Program-made: the position numbers and the translations under genes
The notes under the pieces: model-generated
Databases searched by the model: none
What the model was told of the DNA's origin: nothing
The model's input: the letters and a program-made list of their open reading frames with translations, nothing else
Source: DASVWZ01 sp036392935
Lineage (GTDB): Bacteria; Acidobacteriota; Terriglobia; Terriglobales; Acidobacteriaceae
Reading direction: 5' to 3'
Assembly (NCBI GenBank): GCA_036392935.1
Contig: DASVWZ010000184.1
Span: forward strand, 1 to 32,557
DNA: 32,557 nt
Shown here: positions 31,115-32,557 of the stretch, one piece after another
Numbering within the stretch: the stretch's first letter is position 1
How the letters are laid out: each line of letters begins with the position of its first letter

Positions 31115-32457
31115 GTGAAGGCAGCCGTGGCCAAACCCGAGCCTTCTTCCGGAGCGAAGTGGTCCACCACCCGCTCTCGGGCGGCCAGGCACCGGGGGGC
31201 CACCGTCCCTCTTATCATGCTCGGGTGCGTCCTAGCCGCGGGCCTGACGCCTACGGCCCAGGGCCAGACGTTCACGGTGCTCTACAGCTTCGCGGGCTAC
31301 CCTTCGGACGGGGCCGGACCGCTCGCGGGGCTATTCATGGCCCCTGATGGCACCCTCTATGGCACCACGACGCACGGGGGCAGCGTCAACTCCGTTGACT
31401 GTGCAAACGCGGGACTTATGGGGTGCGGCACAGTGTTTAAGCTGGACAATGGAGGGAAAGAAACGGTGCTGCATAACTTCGACCAGGCCGACGGGGCGAA
31501 CCCCTACGGCGGCGTAATTCTAGACGCGCAGGGAAATCTCTATGGAACAACCGCGTTTGGCGGAAGACTGGAGGATTGCACCGGCAACGGGTCCACCGGC
31601 TGTGGCGTGGTCTTCGAATTGACCGGCGAAAAGGAAATGGTGCTCCACCGCTTCTGCTCCGTCTCCAACTGCAACGACGGTGCGGTGCCCTGGAGCGGCC
31701 TAGTAATGGACCCTGCCGGCGCCCTATACGGCACCGCCTCAGGGGGCGGGGCCAACGGCTACGGAGTCGTATTCAAACTTGTCGGCCCAAAACAGAGCGT
31801 AGTGCACCCCTTTGAGGGAACGGACGGGGCCTACCCCGAAGCGTCCCTGCTCCTAGACGGCGACGGGACCCCTATGGAACCACCCCTTACGGCGGAACCG
31901 TCGGCCCACACAGCAACTGCAGCGCCTACCCCGCTCCCTGCGGAGTGGTATTCAAGGTCGTCGGCAACAAAGAAACTGTTCTGTACAATTTCAAGGGCAT
32001 GCCGAACGGCGACACTCCTAATTCGGGCCTGACGAGGGACGCCCGCGGGAATTTTTACGGCGTGACGGCATTCGGCGGGGACTACGATGACGGGGCGGCA
32101 TTCGAGCTGTCCAAGGGCAAGGAGCGCGTGCTCTACAGCTTCGGACAGCCCCACGACGGCACTCAGCCGAACTCGAGGCTCGTACGCGATGCCGAGGGCA
32201 AGCTCTACGGCACCACCGTCGAGGGTTACGAGGCCAGCGCCGGAGTCGTTTTCGAAATCGCCACGGACGGCACGGAAACAATTCTCCACACCTTCTGTTC
32301 CGAGAGCAACTGCACAGACGGGGAGTACCCGTACGGCGACCTGATAATGGACGGCCAGGGGAACCTCTATGGGACAACCGCCGACGGCGGGGCCCACGGC
32401 TACGGCGTCATCTTCAAGATCAGCACCGTGCCGGTTTCCGACCAGCCGACCCAGTAA
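31115..32457 (+). pseudogene. GloVer-repeat secreted protein interrupted by a frameshift
   Basis: The gene begins at a GTG (31115), 14 bp after the previous stop, with a signal peptide (TVPLIMLGCVLAAGL, cleavage near AQG). It then has seven repeats of about 50-60 residues with the core GxLYGTTxxGG...GVVFxL...ETVLHxF, the 'choice-of-anchor tandem repeat GloVer' pattern. Repeats 1-3 and the start of the fourth are in one frame. Near 31868-31875 the expected GGGACCCTCTATGG is GGGACCCCTATGG, so one base is missing and reading continues in the -1 frame (YGTTPYGGTVGPHSNC, CGVVFKVVGNKETVLYNF) to the TAA at 32455. Left alone, the first frame ends at 32032. This is either a true pseudogene or a sequencing error. 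Function of the family is unknown; it is probably a surface beta-propeller. Confidence 0.78.
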
Positions 32458-32557
32458 ATGCGAGTGATTGGCGGCACGCCGGGCGACTACACTGGCAACA
32501 CGTGGGTCGACGACAAATTCATCGCCGCTTGGATGGATAGCACCAACCGCTCAAACA
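32458..32557 (+). CDS. Start of a further reading frame (partial)
   Basis: An ATG directly follows the previous TAA (TAAATG) and stays open for 33 codons to the window edge (MRVIGGTPGDYTGNTWVDD and on). No ribosome binding site or family is recognisable. It may be a coupled gene or merely open sequence. Confidence 0.3.
   Translation, partial: MRVIGGTPGDYTGNTWVDDKFIAAWMDSTNRSN

Noticed and set aside
30625..31347. 240-codon frame overlapping the propeller and GloVer genes
   Set aside because: Its Pro/Arg/Ser-rich translation is a frame shadow; the overlapping frames carry clear family motifs.

Overview
The window looks like chromosomal DNA of an Acidobacteriota member (Terriglobia/Koribacter-like). 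This is inferred from the moderately high GC content, a phoB-phoR-phoU set beside a c-type cytochrome, a FecR protein with Trp/Tyr-rich repeats, YVTN-type and 'GloVer'-type repeat proteins, and heptameric intergenic repeats. No rRNA or tRNA gene is visible, so the assignment is not proven. I see no integrase, transposase, phage gene or CRISPR array.

Layout. (1) 1-5812 is almost all on the minus strand and reads phoB -> phoR -> phoU-like -> ArsB/NhaD/SLC13-type permease -> GAF/zinc-ribbon/tail-anchored protein, after the last codons of a plus-strand gene. (2) 6041-9767 is mixed: a small cytochrome c with its own terminator, a 554-bp gene-free stretch with two kinds of short repeat, a thiE-family gene, a DUF1905/YdeI-like gene and a beta-propeller lipoprotein. 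(3) 9837-17492 is a compact minus-strand chemosensory operon, mcp-cheW-cheR-cheA-cheB-cheY-cheX, with a small TonB-C protein just upstream and no flagellar or pilus genes in view. (4) 18229-22486 is a plus-strand signalling operon with 4-bp overlaps: a multi-PAS NtrB-like kinase, a stand-alone receiver and a sigma-54 NtrC-type activator. It is followed by (5) 22722-24735, three overlapping genes: a PilZ-like barrel, an unrecognised mostly helical protein, and a protein fusing a degenerate receiver to a kinase DHp domain with no ATPase domain. (6) 24796-29181 has a FecR/Trp-rich envelope protein (minus strand), a SurA-like peptidyl-prolyl isomerase and a YhaM-like OB-HD nuclease. (7) 29182-32557 is accessory-looking: a heptamer repeat array, a beta-propeller protein lacking its usual N-terminal part, a frameshifted GloVer-repeat secreted protein and the start of one more reading frame.

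The genes mostly serve signal transduction: phosphate sensing (PhoBR/PhoU), a chemosensory array with its own adaptation enzymes (CheR, CheB) and phosphatase (CheX), and an enhancer-binding-protein cascade. The strongest candidate for an undescribed system is region 5, a three-gene translationally coupled unit next to the NtrB/NtrC-like operon. It has a histidine-bearing DHp domain that cannot autophosphorylate and a receiver-like domain without its aspartate. Functions are assigned from motifs read by eye; no database search was possible.
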